DNA from: Acidobacteriota bacterium
GTDB lineage: Bacteria; Acidobacteriota; Aminicenantia; Aminicenantales; Saccharicenantaceae
Assembly: GCA_039683095.1 (NCBI GenBank)
Contig: JBDKSB010000012.1
Span: forward strand, 652,293 to 716,292
Direction of reading: 5' to 3'
Length of the DNA stretch: 64,000 nucleotides
The notes beneath the pieces are model-generated. The model was given only the letters and a program-made list of their open reading frames with translations. It searched no databases and was not told the origin of the DNA. Made by a program: the position numbers and the translations under genes. Shown here piece by piece: positions 1 through 8,188 of the stretch. Position 1 is the stretch's first letter; the number at the start of each line of letters is the position of its first letter.

Positions 1-259
1 GAACGTGGCTCTGGATGAAGATCGTGCACCTGGCCGGGTCGAGGCCGGCGGCCATGTTGTCCAGGACGGCGTCCCAGATCCGCTGCGGCAGCCGCCCGGG
101 GTCATAGTCGACCGTGATGGCGTGGAGGTCGACGATGGTGAAGAAGCAATCATAATCCTGCATCAGCCGGACCCAGTTCTCGACGGCACCGAAATAGTTG
201 CCGATATGGATGGTGCCGCTCGGCTGGATGCCGCTCAGGACGCGTTTGCGTGGGCTCAT
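1..259 (-). CDS. trpS: Tryptophan--tRNA ligase, N-terminal part (gene runs off left edge)
   Basis: Charges tRNA-Trp with tryptophan in the cytoplasm. The visible 86 codons begin MSPRKRVLSGIQPSG, followed by TIHIGNYFGA, the class I synthetase HIGN signature in its TrpS form, and then VRLMQDYDCFFTIVDLHAIT. These are typical of the TrpS N-terminus, so only the C-terminal part is missing. ATG at 259 is preceded by GAGG at a 7-nt spacing and by a sigma-70-like promoter. It lies on the same strand as the M24 peptidase and pyrB but is separated from them by a 149-nt gap containing a palindrome, so it is probably its own transcription unit. Confidence 0.93.
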   Translation of the reverse strand, partial: MSPRKRVLSGIQPSGTIHIGNYFGAVENWVRLMQDYDCFFTIVDLHAITVDYDPGRLPQRIWDAVLDNMAAGLDPARCTIFIQSHV

Positions 260-281
260 GACCGGACCTCGTTTCAGGCGT

Positions 282-311
282 ATTCTAGCGGTCTGGCCCC
301 GAAAAATCCAA
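282..311 (-). promoter_or_regulatory. sigma-70-like promoter of trpS
   Basis: On the minus strand: TTGGAT, 18-nt spacer, TAGAAT. This puts the start site about 15-20 nt upstream of the trpS ATG. Confidence 0.5.
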
Positions 312-315
312 CCTA

Positions 316-375
316 AGATGGGGTCAAACCTGCGTTTTGCTCGTTTTTGAGCAAAAAGCGGGTTTGACCCCGTCT
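316..375. repeat. 60-nt near-perfect palindrome (REP/MITE-like)
   Basis: The arms AGATGGGGTCAAACC (316-330) and GGTTTGACCCCGTCT (361-375) are complementary except for one position. The inner arms TTTTGCTC and GAGCAAAA continue the dyad around a T-rich loop. It lies between the M24 peptidase stop and the trpS promoter. It could be a bidirectional transcription barrier or a short mobile palindrome; no second copy is seen in this window. Confidence 0.6.
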
Positions 376-408
376 GAGGCTCGACTCCATAAGACCGGCT
401 GCCCGGTC

Positions 409-1758
409 CTAGCGGCCGCGGCCGGCCAGGAGCTTCTCGACCTCGTCGATCTCCTTGGGCACGCCCGCCGTCAGGACCTCGCAGCCGGTCCCGGTGATGA
501 GGACGGTGTCCTCGATGCGGATGCCGAAGCCCTTCTCCGGATAATAGAGGGCGGGTTCGATGGCGAAGACCATGCCCTCCTTGAGGACGCCTCCGAACGG
601 CACGTCGTGGACCGCCAGCCCGACGCCGTGGCCGAAGCCGCCGAGCTGGCCGCGGAGATCGAGGCCCTTGGCCTTCATCACGGCGGCGACGTGGTCGCGG
701 ACGTCCTGGGGCGTCGCGCCCGGCCTGTAGGCCTCGAGGCACGCCTTTTCGACCTCGAGGACGGTCCGGTAGGCTTCCCGCTGGTCGGGGCTGAAGCGGC
801 CCGAGGCCGGCCAGGTCCGGGTGATGTCCATGGCCAGGTGGTCAAGGTCGGCCCCGAAGTCCATCAGCACGACGTCCCCCTCCGCGACCCGGCGGTCGTT
901 CTTCTCGTAATGTAAGATGCAGGAGTTGGGGCCGGAGCCGACGATCGGGGCGTAGGCGGCGCCCTTGGCCCCGCCCTTGAGGACGACGGCCATGGCCGCG
1001 GCCTCGACCTCGTATTCGAGGACGCCCGGGCGCGTCGCCAGCATGGCCTGCCGGACGGCCGCGGCCGACAGGGCGCCGTTGCGCCGCATGATGACGATCT
1101 CCTCGGGCGTCTTGATCGCCCGCAGGGCGTCAATGGCCGGCGCGACGTCCCGGAGTTCCATCTGCGGGTAGCGCCGGCGGAGCTTCTCGATCCGGTCCTG
1201 GTCGATCGAGAGCTGATCGTTGTAGTGGCTCCGGGCCCGGCGGCCGTCCATCAGGGCCGTCTCGGAACGGGCGTCGTCGAGGGTGTCCCGGGGCGAGAGC
1301 CGGACGTAGAGCTTGCCGGCCCCCCGGCCGGCGAGGCGGGCCAGGAACTCGTCCAGGTCGCCGACGGCCAGGACGTCGACGAATCCCGCCTTGGTCCTGG
1401 CGGCCGCGTCCTCGAGCAGGCCGGGCCCGTCGTACTGGATCTCGCGGGCCGAGCGCTGGGGCAGGAAGAGATAGGCCCCCGGCCGCCCGAACGGGACCAT
1501 GACCACGATGCCGCCGAGGTCCTCGTTCCCGGTGAAATAGAAAAAGTCGTTGTCCTGGCGGAAATGCGTCCCCGGCGGAACGGAGGCGTCGCCGAAGAGG
1601 ATGATCGCCCCGTCCTTGACCTGGTCCATGAGGGCGGCCCGGCGGCGGACGAACTCCCCGGGGGTGTAGCCGGTCCTCTGGGCCCGGAGCGCGGGGACGG
1701 CGAGCCCGGCCAGGACGGCCAGGGCGGCGAGGGTTCGGGATCGGGCGGATCTCAGCAT
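409..1758 (-). CDS. Exported Xaa-Pro aminopeptidase (peptidase family M24)
   Basis: Removes N-terminal residues that precede proline; here probably periplasmic or secreted. The 449-aa product opens with a signal peptide (basic MLRSARSRT, hydrophobic AALAVLAGLAVPAL, ending near ALRAQ). A creatinase-type N-domain follows, then a pita-bread domain with expected metal ligands near D300 (VLMDFGAD), D311 (MDITRT), H377 (GHGVGLAVHD), E401 (IEPALY) and E416 (RIEDT). ATG 1758 has AAGGAG upstream. It starts 41 nt after the pyrB stop and may be co-transcribed with it. The spacing D-11-D matches the AMPP family. An intact ligand set and export signal suggest a scavenging peptidase for external peptides. 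Confidence 0.93.
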   Translation of the reverse strand: MLRSARSRTLAALAVLAGLAVPALRAQRTGYTPGEFVRRRAALMDQVKDGAIILFGDASVPPGTHFRQDNDFFYFTGNEDLGGIVVMVPFGRPGAYLFLPQRSAREIQYDGPGLLEDAAARTKAGFVDVLAVGDLDEFLARLAGRGAGKLYVRLSPRDTLDDARSETALMDGRRARSHYNDQLSIDQDRIEKLRRRYPQMELRDVAPAIDALRAIKTPEEIVIMRRNGALSAAAVRQAMLATRPGVLEYEVEAAAMAVVLKGGAKGAAYAPIVGSGPNSCILHYEKNDRRVAEGDVVLMDFGADLDHLAMDITRTWPASGRFSPDQREAYRTVLEVEKACLEAYRPGATPQDVRDHVAAVMKAKGLDLRGQLGGFGHGVGLAVHDVPFGGVLKEGMVFAIEPALYYPEKGFGIRIEDTVLITGTGCEVLTAGVPKEIDEVEKLLAGRGR

Positions 1759-1799
1759 GGTTGTCTCCTTCGCCTCCGGCGGATCGCGACGGGGCCGCC

Positions 1800-2777
1800 T
1801 CAGGCCTTGCCGAGCACCATGGCCAGCAGGGCCATGCGGACGTAGAGCCCGTATTCCATCTGCCGGAAGTAGGCGGCCCGGGGATCGTCGTCGAAGTCGG
1901 GGTTGATCTCCGTGACGCGCGGCAGTGGGTGCATGACGATCATCTTGCTCTTGGCCGCGGCCATGACGCTCTTGTTGAGGACGTAGGCGTCCTTGACGGA
2001 GTTGTAGACCTCCTCGCTCTCGAACCGCTCGCGCTGGACGCGGGTGACATAGAGGACGTCGGTCTCCGGCAGCGGCTCGTCGATGGTCCGGTGCTCGGCC
2101 TGGCGCATGCCCTTGGCCTCGAGCTCGGCGATGATCTCCGGCGGCATGCGCAGGATCTCGGGCGAGACATAATTGAAGCGGGCGTTGTAAAGCGACAGCA
2201 GTCTCGACAGGGAGTGGACCGTGCGGCCGTACTTGAGGTCGCCGAGCATGGTCACCGTCAGGTCGTCCATCCGGCCCAGCTCCTCGCGGATGGTGAAGGC
2301 GTCGAGCAGGGCCTGGGTCGGGTGCTCGCCGACGCCGTCCCCGGCGTTGATGACCGGCTTGCGGGCCGCCTCGGCCGCCTTGGCCGCCGAGCCGAGCTCG
2401 GGGTGGCGGATGACGATGACGTCGGCGTAGCACTCGAGCGTCCGGATCGTGTCCGGCAGGCTCTCGCCCTTGGCCACCGAGGAGAAGCGGACCTCGTTGA
2501 TGTTGATGACGTTGCCGCCGAGCCGCTCCATGGCCGCGATGAACGACGACGAGGTCCGGGTCGAGGGCTCGTAGAAGATGCTGGCCAGGATCTTGCCCTT
2601 GAGCAGGTCGAACGTTCCGACCCGCTCGACCATGACCCTCATCTCGTGAGCGACTCCGAAGATGTACTCCAGGTCGGCCCGGGAGAACTGCTTGACCGAG
2701 ATGATGTCCTTGCCGTACCAGGGAGCCGAGCGCTGATCGCCGAAGGGCAGGTGCGGATTCTTGGCGGGGCTGGGCAT
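1800..2777 (-). CDS. pyrB: Aspartate carbamoyltransferase catalytic subunit
   Basis: Condenses carbamoyl phosphate with aspartate, the committed step of pyrimidine synthesis. The 325-aa product shows the carbamoyl-phosphate loop PSTRTSSSF (about residues 71-79), [10 protein letters not shown], and the late HPLPRVTEI aspartate-binding loop. The start at 2777 is preferred over an upstream in-frame codon because AGGAGA lies 6 nt before it. No regulatory-chain pyrI or other pyr gene is adjacent. The promoter at 2800-2829 drives it, and the exported M24 peptidase follows 41 nt downstream. The family assignment is secure from motifs and length. Confidence 0.96.
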   Translation of the reverse strand: MPSPAKNPHLPFGDQRSAPWYGKDIISVKQFSRADLEYIFGVAHEMRVMVERVGTFDLLKGKILASIFYEPSTRTSSSFIAAMERLGGNVININEVRFSSVAKGESLPDTIRTLECYADVIVIRHPELGSAAKAAEAARKPVINAGDGVGEHPTQALLDAFTIREELGRMDDLTVTMLGDLKYGRTVHSLSRLLSLYNARFNYVSPEILRMPPEIIAELEAKGMRQAEHRTIDEPLPETDVLYVTRVQRERFESEEVYNSVKDAYVLNKSVMAAAKSKMIVMHPLPRVTEINPDFDDDPRAAYFRQMEYGLYVRMALLAMVLGKA

Positions 2778-2799
2778 GGAGTCTCTCCTTGTGCGCCCC

Positions 2800-2829
2800 A
2801 TGCTACACCAGCAGCGGAGACGGAGTCAA
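2800..2829 (-). promoter_or_regulatory. sigma-70-like promoter of pyrB
   Basis: Minus strand TTGACT, 18-nt spacer, TAGCAT; the -10 box ends 22 nt before the pyrB ATG. Confidence 0.55.
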
Positions 2830-2863
2830 CGAAGGGATCCGCCGGCCGGCGGGGCAAAAGAGA

Positions 2864-2892
2864 GCGAGGGGAGCCTTCTCGGCGCCCCTCGC
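2864..2892 (-). terminator. Rho-independent terminator after the receiver gene
   Basis: GCGAGGGG (2864-2871) pairs with CCCCTCGC (2885-2892). On the minus strand the stem is followed by TCTCTTTT. An A-rich flank on the other side could let it act in both directions. Confidence 0.65.
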
Positions 2893-3043
2893 CCGGAATA
2901 AAAGAAGGAGGGTTAAGGAAGGGTATCTGGCATCCGTTCGGATGTAAATGCAGATTTCATGCCAGCCCTCGCCCCCTGACAGAGGGAAAAGAGCGCCCGG
3001 AAAACGTAAAATTCCTTACGGGCGGCTGACATCGCGGTCCGGC

Positions 3044-3430
3044 TCAGGCCGGGGTTTGAAGGGGGTTCTTCGGCTGGAGGAGACGGTCGATCGACACGTT
3101 GAGGTCGTTGAGATCGAGCGGCTTGACGAAAAAATGGCTGATGGCGAAGCGGCCCATGTCGTCTATCTTGACGTCGTCGGGGTGGGCGGTGATGAGCATG
3201 GCCTCGCCCTCGAAGCCGTTCTCCCGGAGCCGCTTGATGAGCTCCATGCCGTTGAAGTACGGCAGCCGGTAATCGGCGATGACCAGGTCGGCCGGCGAAT
3301 TCTTGAGCCGGCTCAGGGCCTGCCGGGGATCCTTCAGGGACTCGACCCGGTATTTCTTCCCGAGCAGGAGCGAGAAGGTCTTGCGGACGGTTTCGTCGTC
3401 ATCGACGAGAACGATCTTCTTGGTCGTCAT
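3044..3430 (-). CDS. Stand-alone response-regulator receiver protein
   Basis: A CheY-like receiver of 128 aa with no output domain. It has the acidic pocket VDDDE (9-13), the phospho-acceptor D53 (LVIADYRLPYFNG), the T/S switch region LITAH and conserved K103 in FFVKPLD. The start is set at 3430 rather than the longer frame because GGAAGAGG lies upstream and because a -24/-12 promoter sits at 3465-3480, inside the longer ORF. It follows the NtrC-type activator gene but has its own sigma-54 promoter. Inference: it is an output or feedback partner of the neighbouring kinase, for example a phosphate sink or a single-domain relay. Its partner cannot be read from sequence. Confidence 0.9.
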   Translation of the reverse strand: MTTKKIVLVDDDETVRKTFSLLLGKKYRVESLKDPRQALSRLKNSPADLVIADYRLPYFNGMELIKRLRENGFEGEAMLITAHPDDVKIDDMGRFAISHFFVKPLDLNDLNVSIDRLLQPKNPLQTPA

Positions 3431-3464
3431 GATCGGCCTCTTCCTTGCGGCCAGTCCGATAATT

Positions 3465-3480
3465 AGCACGTTTTGTGCCA
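3465..3480 (-). promoter_or_regulatory. sigma-54 (-24/-12) promoter of the receiver gene
   Basis: Minus strand TGGCACAAAACGTGCT. The GG and GC dinucleotides are separated by exactly 10 nt, and TGGCAC is a perfect -24 element; the -12 element is GTGC instead of TTGC. The predicted start is about 23 nt before the ATG. Confidence 0.72.
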
Positions 3481-3585
3481 ACCCGGGCGCTTTCCGACAG
3501 GGGAAGAACGGGGCCGCGGCGGGCCGTTCCGGGCCCTGCGGCCAAGTTCTTTTACAGCCCGGCCGGGGGGTTTACACCGGCCCGG

Positions 3586-4932
3586 TCAGAGGGCCTCGCC
3601 CAGGTCCAGGCCGTATTCCTTGATCTTCTTGTCCAGGGTCGGCCGGCTGATCTGCAGGACCTGGCTGGCCCGGGTCTTGCTTCCCTTGACCGCGGCCAGG
3701 ACGTGCTGGATGTACCGCTTCTCGACCTCTTCGAGCGATACGAGCTCGTCCGGGAAGGCCCGGCCCTCGTCCGGCTCGACGGGCAGGTTCTCCTTGAGCA
3801 CCACGTCGCCGCGGGACAGGATGACCGCCCGGGTCAGGGCGTTCTCGAGCTCCCGGACGTTGCCCCGCCAGGGCATCTCCGTCAGAACCTTCATGACCTC
3901 GGGCGGGACCTTGCGGACGTTGCGGCGGAGCTCCCGGTTGATCTTCTCGAGCAGATAGGCCACCATGTCGGGGATGTCCTCGCGCCGCTCCCGCAGCGCC
4001 GGCAGGGTGATCTCGACGACCTTGAGCCGGTAGAACAGGTCCTCGCGGAACCGTCCCTTCTCGATCAGGACCTTGAGGTTCTGGTTCGTGGCGGCGATGA
4101 TGCGGGCCTCGGTCTTGAGCACCTTCTCGCCGCCTACCTTCATGAAGTCCCGCGACTCGATGACCCGCAGCAGCTTGCTTTGCAGGTTGGGCGAGACGTC
4201 CCCGACCTCGTCCAGGAACAGGGTGCCCCGGCCGGCGATCTCGAACTTGCCCTTGGTCTCGCTGACGGCGTCGGTGAAGGCGCCCTTGACGTGCCCGAAG
4301 AGCTCGCTCTCGAGCAGGGTGTCCTGGATGGCTGAGCAGTTGATTACGATGAAGGGCTCGTCCCGGTAGGGGCTGCTGTAGTGGATGGCCTTGGCCACGA
4401 GCTCCTTGCCCGTGCCGCTCTCCCCCTGGATGAGGACGTTGGCCCGGGTGTTGGCCACCGAGCCGATGAGCTTGAAGACCGTTCGCATCCCGGCCGAATG
4501 GCCGATGATGTTGTCGATGGTGTACTCTTTCTGCTTCTCCTCGACCAGGTAGCTGACCCGCTCTTCGAGTGCCCGGACCTGGAAAGCTTTCTCGATGGCC
4601 AGGTCGAGCTCGGTCGCGTTGAGCGGCTTGACCAGGTACTCGAAAGCGCCGAGCTTGACCGCCTCGACCGTCGTCCGCATGTCGTCGAAGGCCGTCATGA
4701 CCAGGATGACGGCCCGGCGGTCGCGGTCCCTGATCCGGCGCAGGACCTCGAGCCCGTCGATGTCGGGCAGGCGGACGTCGAGCAGGACCAGGTCGGGCGC
4801 GGATTCGGCGAAGGCCTTCACCCCGCCCTCCCCGGTCTCGGCGGCGGCGATGTCGAAGCCTTTCTTCGCCAGCTGGGAGGCCAGGGTCTTGCGGACGAGC
4901 GGGTCGTCCTCGACGATCAGGATGGATCTCAT
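3586..4932 (-). CDS. NtrC-type sigma-54 activator (receiver-AAA+-Fis)
   Basis: A bacterial enhancer-binding protein that remodels sigma-54 RNA polymerase when phosphorylated. The 448 aa run: receiver 1-118 with D52 as phospho-acceptor (LLDVRLPDIDG); linker; AAA+ with Walker A GESGTGKE (170-177), sigma-54 contact loop GAFTDA (217-222) where most relatives have GAFTGA, and Walker B LFLDEVGD (238-245); C-terminal Fis-type helix-turn-helix (TRASQVLQISRPTLDKKIKEY). ATG at 4932 overlaps the kinase stop by 4 nt, so the pair is translationally coupled. It probably activates its own operon and the other -24/-12 promoters in the window, since no other sigma-54 activator is present here. Confidence 0.95.
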   Translation of the reverse strand: MRSILIVEDDPLVRKTLASQLAKKGFDIAAAETGEGGVKAFAESAPDLVLLDVRLPDIDGLEVLRRIRDRDRRAVILVMTAFDDMRTTVEAVKLGAFEYLVKPLNATELDLAIEKAFQVRALEERVSYLVEEKQKEYTIDNIIGHSAGMRTVFKLIGSVANTRANVLIQGESGTGKELVAKAIHYSSPYRDEPFIVINCSAIQDTLLESELFGHVKGAFTDAVSETKGKFEIAGRGTLFLDEVGDVSPNLQSKLLRVIESRDFMKVGGEKVLKTEARIIAATNQNLKVLIEKGRFREDLFYRLKVVEITLPALRERREDIPDMVAYLLEKINRELRRNVRKVPPEVMKVLTEMPWRGNVRELENALTRAVILSRGDVVLKENLPVEPDEGRAFPDELVSLEEVEKRYIQHVLAAVKGSKTRASQVLQISRPTLDKKIKEYGLDLGEAL

Positions 4933-6386
4933 GCGGCCTCCTCGGCGGCGGGGATGAGGATGGCGAACTCGCAGCCCGGCCCGCCCGCCTCGCCGACGGC
5001 GATAGCGCCGTGATGCTGCTCGACGATCTTGCGGGCGTTGGCCAGGCCGAGCCCGAAGCCCGAGGGCTTGGTCGTGTAGAACGGCTCGAAGATGTTCGGC
5101 CGGTCCTTCTCCTGGATGCCCGGCCCGTCGTCGGCGATCCGCACCCGGACCATGGTCCGCCCGTCCCGGGCGAGCGCGTCGCAAGCGATGCGGATGGTCC
5201 CGCCCGGCTCCAGGGCCTCATAGGCATTGCGGACGACGTTGAGGAACACCTGGCGCAGCTTGTCGGCGTCGGCCAGGATGGGCGGCAGTCCGGAGGCGCA
5301 GGACCTCTCGACGGCGATGCGCTTTTGGGCCAGGACGCCCCGGAGGACCTTCAGGGATTCGTCGACGATCAGGTCGACAGGCCAGCGCTCCAGGCTGAGC
5401 TCCTGGACCCGGGTGTAGTTGAGCAGCTCCTTGATGAACCGCTCGATCTGGTCGATGCCCTCGAGCGTCAGGCCGAGGTGGGCCTGGACCGTCTCGGAGA
5501 GGCCCTCCTCCTCGGCCACCTTCTGGATGTTCAGCTTGACCGACGTCAGGGGGTTGCGGATCTCGTGGGCGATGGTGGCCGCCATGCGCCCGATCGAGGC
5601 CAGCTTCTCCTGCTGGACGAGGCGGCGGTTGGCGTCGGCCGCGCGCTCCCGGGTCTGGACGAGCTGGCTGGTCATCTCGTTGAAGCTGCGGGCCAGGTCG
5701 CCGATCTCGTCCCGCGAGCTGTCGATGATGGGCTGCGAGAAGTCCCCCTGGGCGATGCGGACCGTCCCGTCGACGAGCCGGTGGAGGGGCCGGGTGATGC
5801 GCCGCGCCAGGAAGGCCGCGCCGCCGATGCCGAAGAGAAAGCAGGCCGCGCCGATGAGCAGGAGGACCTTCTGGATGTCCCTCAGCCGGGCGTACATGGG
5901 CTCGAGCGACAAGCCGATCTTGACCGAACCCCAGCGCCCGGCGGCCGGGGAATAGGCGAAGGCCTCGACCTCGAGCACCCGGACCGGCGCCCCGCGGAGG
6001 ACGAGCCGCCGGTTCCGCGACGCGGTCTCGTCCGGGGACATGGCGTCCTCGAGCAGGCTTTCGGAGACGATCTCGCTGCGGTCGCGGACGGGGTCGTTCC
6101 AGACCGCGGGCTGCCCTGCCCGGTCGTAGACGACGATATAGACGAGGTCGCCGGCGCTGTGGGCGTCGACGTATCTCTGGATGGCCTGCCAGTCCTGCAG
6201 GGTGAGCGACTGGAGGTTGGCGTCGGCGATGTAGCGGGCCTGCAGCGAGGCCCGGGCCGCGGTCTCGGCCTGGAGGCTCTTGGCTTCGCGGATCTGGATG
6301 ACGAACAGGACCGCGCCGAAAAGCAGGAAGACGAGCAGTGTGATCCAGAAGAGCAGGCGCGTGTAGATCGAGACCTTGAGCCTCAC
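4929..6386 (-). CDS. Membrane sensor histidine kinase
   Basis: Inner-membrane two-component sensor of 485 aa. TM1 is about 11-31 and TM2 about 172-194, framing an extracytoplasmic sensor domain of about 140 aa. HAMP is about 195-250. The HisKA box has H274 (ATIAHEIRNPLTSVK). The catalytic domain has N-box NVVRNAYEAL, G1 DDGPGIQ and G2 GFGLGLANA. It starts with GTG at 6386, which overlaps the stop of the upstream binding-protein gene (GTGA), and it ends in a 4-nt overlap with the activator gene. This kind of HAMP/HisKA kinase paired with an NtrC-type regulator is a standard two-component arrangement. The signal is unknown, but coupling to a peptide-binding protein suggests an extracytoplasmic ligand. 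Confidence 0.95.
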   Translation of the reverse strand: MRLKVSIYTRLLFWITLLVFLLFGAVLFVIQIREAKSLQAETAARASLQARYIADANLQSLTLQDWQAIQRYVDAHSAGDLVYIVVYDRAGQPAVWNDPVRDRSEIVSESLLEDAMSPDETASRNRRLVLRGAPVRVLEVEAFAYSPAAGRWGSVKIGLSLEPMYARLRDIQKVLLLIGAACFLFGIGGAAFLARRITRPLHRLVDGTVRIAQGDFSQPIIDSSRDEIGDLARSFNEMTSQLVQTRERAADANRRLVQQEKLASIGRMAATIAHEIRNPLTSVKLNIQKVAEEEGLSETVQAHLGLTLEGIDQIERFIKELLNYTRVQELSLERWPVDLIVDESLKVLRGVLAQKRIAVERSCASGLPPILADADKLRQVFLNVVRNAYEALEPGGTIRIACDALARDGRTMVRVRIADDGPGIQEKDRPNIFEPFYTTKPSGFGLGLANARKIVEQHHGAIAVGEAGGPGCEFAILIPAAEEAA

Positions 6387-8002
6387 CGCGTCGCCTCCCT
6401 CTCCAGCCAGATGTTCCTGGTATCGAGGAAGATGAAGCCCGTGGCCGGCAGCTCGAGGCCCCGGACCTGGGGCTGGATGGCGATGCGGATCCGCTCGGCG
6501 AAGAGGGGGACGGCCGGCACGTCCTCGAACAGGATCTTCTCCGTGTCACGGAAGAGGGCCGTCCGCCGCTCCCAGCTCGTCTCGGCCGCGGTGCGCTCGA
6601 GCAGCCCGTCCAGGCGGGGATTGTCGTAGCGCGAGCTCATGGCGTTGGCCGGGGAGCCCGAGTAGAACAGGGGGACGATGATGTTCTCGGGATCGGGGAA
6701 GTCCATGGCGTACGCCAGGAACCGGACGTAGGGCGCGCGGACGGTCCGGGCGTCCTCCGGCCGGCGCAGGTAGCGCACGTCCAGCTTGATCTCCAGGGCC
6801 CCGAGCTGGCGTCCCAACTCCCGGGCGAACCCGGTGGATTCGCCGGTCTTCGGCCCGTCGCAGAGGAGCGTCAGCGTCAGCGCCTTGCGGCCTCCGTCGG
6901 GCAGGAGCCGGTCGAGCAGGAGCCTGGCCGCGTCCGTGTCGGCGAACGGCCCGGCGGTCTTGGGGTAGAACCCCGGCAGGAAGGGCGGGATGTAATTGTC
7001 CATGACCTGGTGGAGCGTTCCCGGCGTGTCGCTGGCCTCGGCCAGGCGGGTCTTGTCCAGCCCCAGGGCCAGGGCCCGGCGGACCTCGGGCCGGTCGAGC
7101 GGCGGCGTGTCGCAGCTGAAAGCCAGGAAGTAGGTCTTGAGCGTGCCGTTCTCCAGGATGCGGCAGTCCTCGTGGAGCGTCCGCTCGGACGTGACCGAGA
7201 TGAGATGGACGTCGCCGGAGGCGAACTGCTCGTCGGTGTAGTAGGGGCTGTACTCGAGGGCGGACAGGTAGGGCGGGCCCTCGTAATAATAGGGGTTCCG
7301 CTCGAGCCGGACGCCCAGGATCTCGAGCCGGGGGCTGCGGATCCACTCGCCGAACTTGAACGGCCCGGTGCCCACGGGCTTGTAGAAGAAGCTCTGGCCC
7401 TGGCCCTCGACGAGGTCCCGGGGCAGGATCTTGCAGGCGTACATGCCCAGGAGATAGAGCCCGGCGACGTAAGGCCTCAGCCAGCGGATCTCGAAGGTCG
7501 CGGGATCGACGGCCCGGAAGCCCGCGACCTCCGCGGCCCTGCCCGCCCGGTACTCCTCCGCGCCGACGACCTTGCCGGTGAAGAGCCGGGCCACGGCGGG
7601 CCGGTCCCGGACCAGGCGCTCGAGAGAGAATTTCACGTCGTCGGCCGTGAGCTCTCGGCCATTGTGGAAGCGGACGCCCCGGCGGAGGTGGAAGGCGATG
7701 CGCGTCCCGCCTTCGGAGATCGTCCAGTATTCGGCCAGGGCCGGCATCGGGTTGAAGCGGGCGTCGTACTTGACCAGCCCGTCGTAGAGCTGCTCGGTGA
7801 CGAAATAGTGGGCCGGGCTGGCCGGATCGAGGGTCCGGTTGAACGGCGTGTAAAAGCCCTTGATGCGGAACGTTCCGCCGGCCCGGGGGACTTCCTTCGC
7901 CTGCGGGGGAAGGGGCGGAGCCGGCCGGGCCGAGAGCAGGGCGGCCGCCAGGAGGGCGGACAGCGAGCGGGACAGCAGGCGCGCGCGGCTGGCGGTGGTC
8001 AT
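6383..8002 (-). CDS. Exported family 5 solute (peptide)-binding protein
   Basis: The 539-aa product has a signal peptide (RARLLSRSLSALLAAALLSARPA) without an obvious lipobox. The mature part has features of the DppA/OppA family: GTFRIKGF, a DPASPAHYFVTEQLYDGLVKYD opening, FHLRRGVRFHNGRELTADDVKFSLER, and a later VGTGPFKF. Such proteins bind oligopeptides or other small ligands outside the membrane. The start at 8002 is preceded by GAGGGCG; a longer frame starts upstream but lacks a ribosome site. No ABC permease or ATPase is nearby. Instead the gene is the first of a binding protein-kinase-activator operon behind a sigma-54 promoter, so a sensing role next to the kinase is plausible (inference). 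Confidence 0.9.
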   Translation of the reverse strand: MTTASRARLLSRSLSALLAAALLSARPAPPLPPQAKEVPRAGGTFRIKGFYTPFNRTLDPASPAHYFVTEQLYDGLVKYDARFNPMPALAEYWTISEGGTRIAFHLRRGVRFHNGRELTADDVKFSLERLVRDRPAVARLFTGKVVGAEEYRAGRAAEVAGFRAVDPATFEIRWLRPYVAGLYLLGMYACKILPRDLVEGQGQSFFYKPVGTGPFKFGEWIRSPRLEILGVRLERNPYYYEGPPYLSALEYSPYYTDEQFASGDVHLISVTSERTLHEDCRILENGTLKTYFLAFSCDTPPLDRPEVRRALALGLDKTRLAEASDTPGTLHQVMDNYIPPFLPGFYPKTAGPFADTDAARLLLDRLLPDGGRKALTLTLLCDGPKTGESTGFARELGRQLGALEIKLDVRYLRRPEDARTVRAPYVRFLAYAMDFPDPENIIVPLFYSGSPANAMSSRYDNPRLDGLLERTAAETSWERRTALFRDTEKILFEDVPAVPLFAERIRIAIQPQVRGLELPATGFIFLDTRNIWLEREATR

Positions 8003-8066
8003 GGGAGCGCCCTCATGATAGCGAAATCGGCCCGAAAATGCACCTGACCCTGCTGCCCAGGAACAG

Positions 8067-8082
8067 AGCAAGGTTCATGCCA
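8067..8082 (-). promoter_or_regulatory. sigma-54 (-24/-12) promoter of the binding protein-kinase-activator operon
   Basis: Minus strand TGGCATGAACCTTGCT, with GG and GC exactly 10 nt apart and a perfect TTGC -12 element. The predicted start near 8056 leaves a leader of about 53 nt to the ATG at 8002. Confidence 0.78.
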
Positions 8083-8142
8083 TGGGCGGGCTAACGTATC
8101 TCCCGGATAACAAACGAACGCCGGCCGGCGCGGCGCCGCTGG

Positions 8143-8159
8143 CGTAAATTTACTTTACG
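8143..8159. promoter_or_regulatory. Candidate activator binding site (dyad CGTAAA-N5-TTTACG)
   Basis: A perfect 6-bp dyad with a 5-nt centre lies about 60 nt upstream of the -24 element, where an enhancer site for a sigma-54 activator is expected. The core also contains the 10-bp palindrome GTAAATTTAC (8144-8153). Assignment to the adjacent NtrC-type protein is inference. Confidence 0.45.
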
Positions 8160-8188
8160 GCCGCTTCAAACCGGGAGCGACAACGGGG

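Noticed and set aside
409-2433. 674-aa frame extending the M24 peptidase upstream
   Set aside because: The extension runs through pyrB in another frame. A signal peptide and AAGGAG site place the real start at 1758.
1761-3029. Long plus-strand frames opposite pyrB, the sigma-54 activator, the kinase and others
   Set aside because: They are antisense shadows created by high-GC third positions; their products are Asp/Glu/Gly/Arg-rich without motifs, and the opposite strand carries complete gene families.
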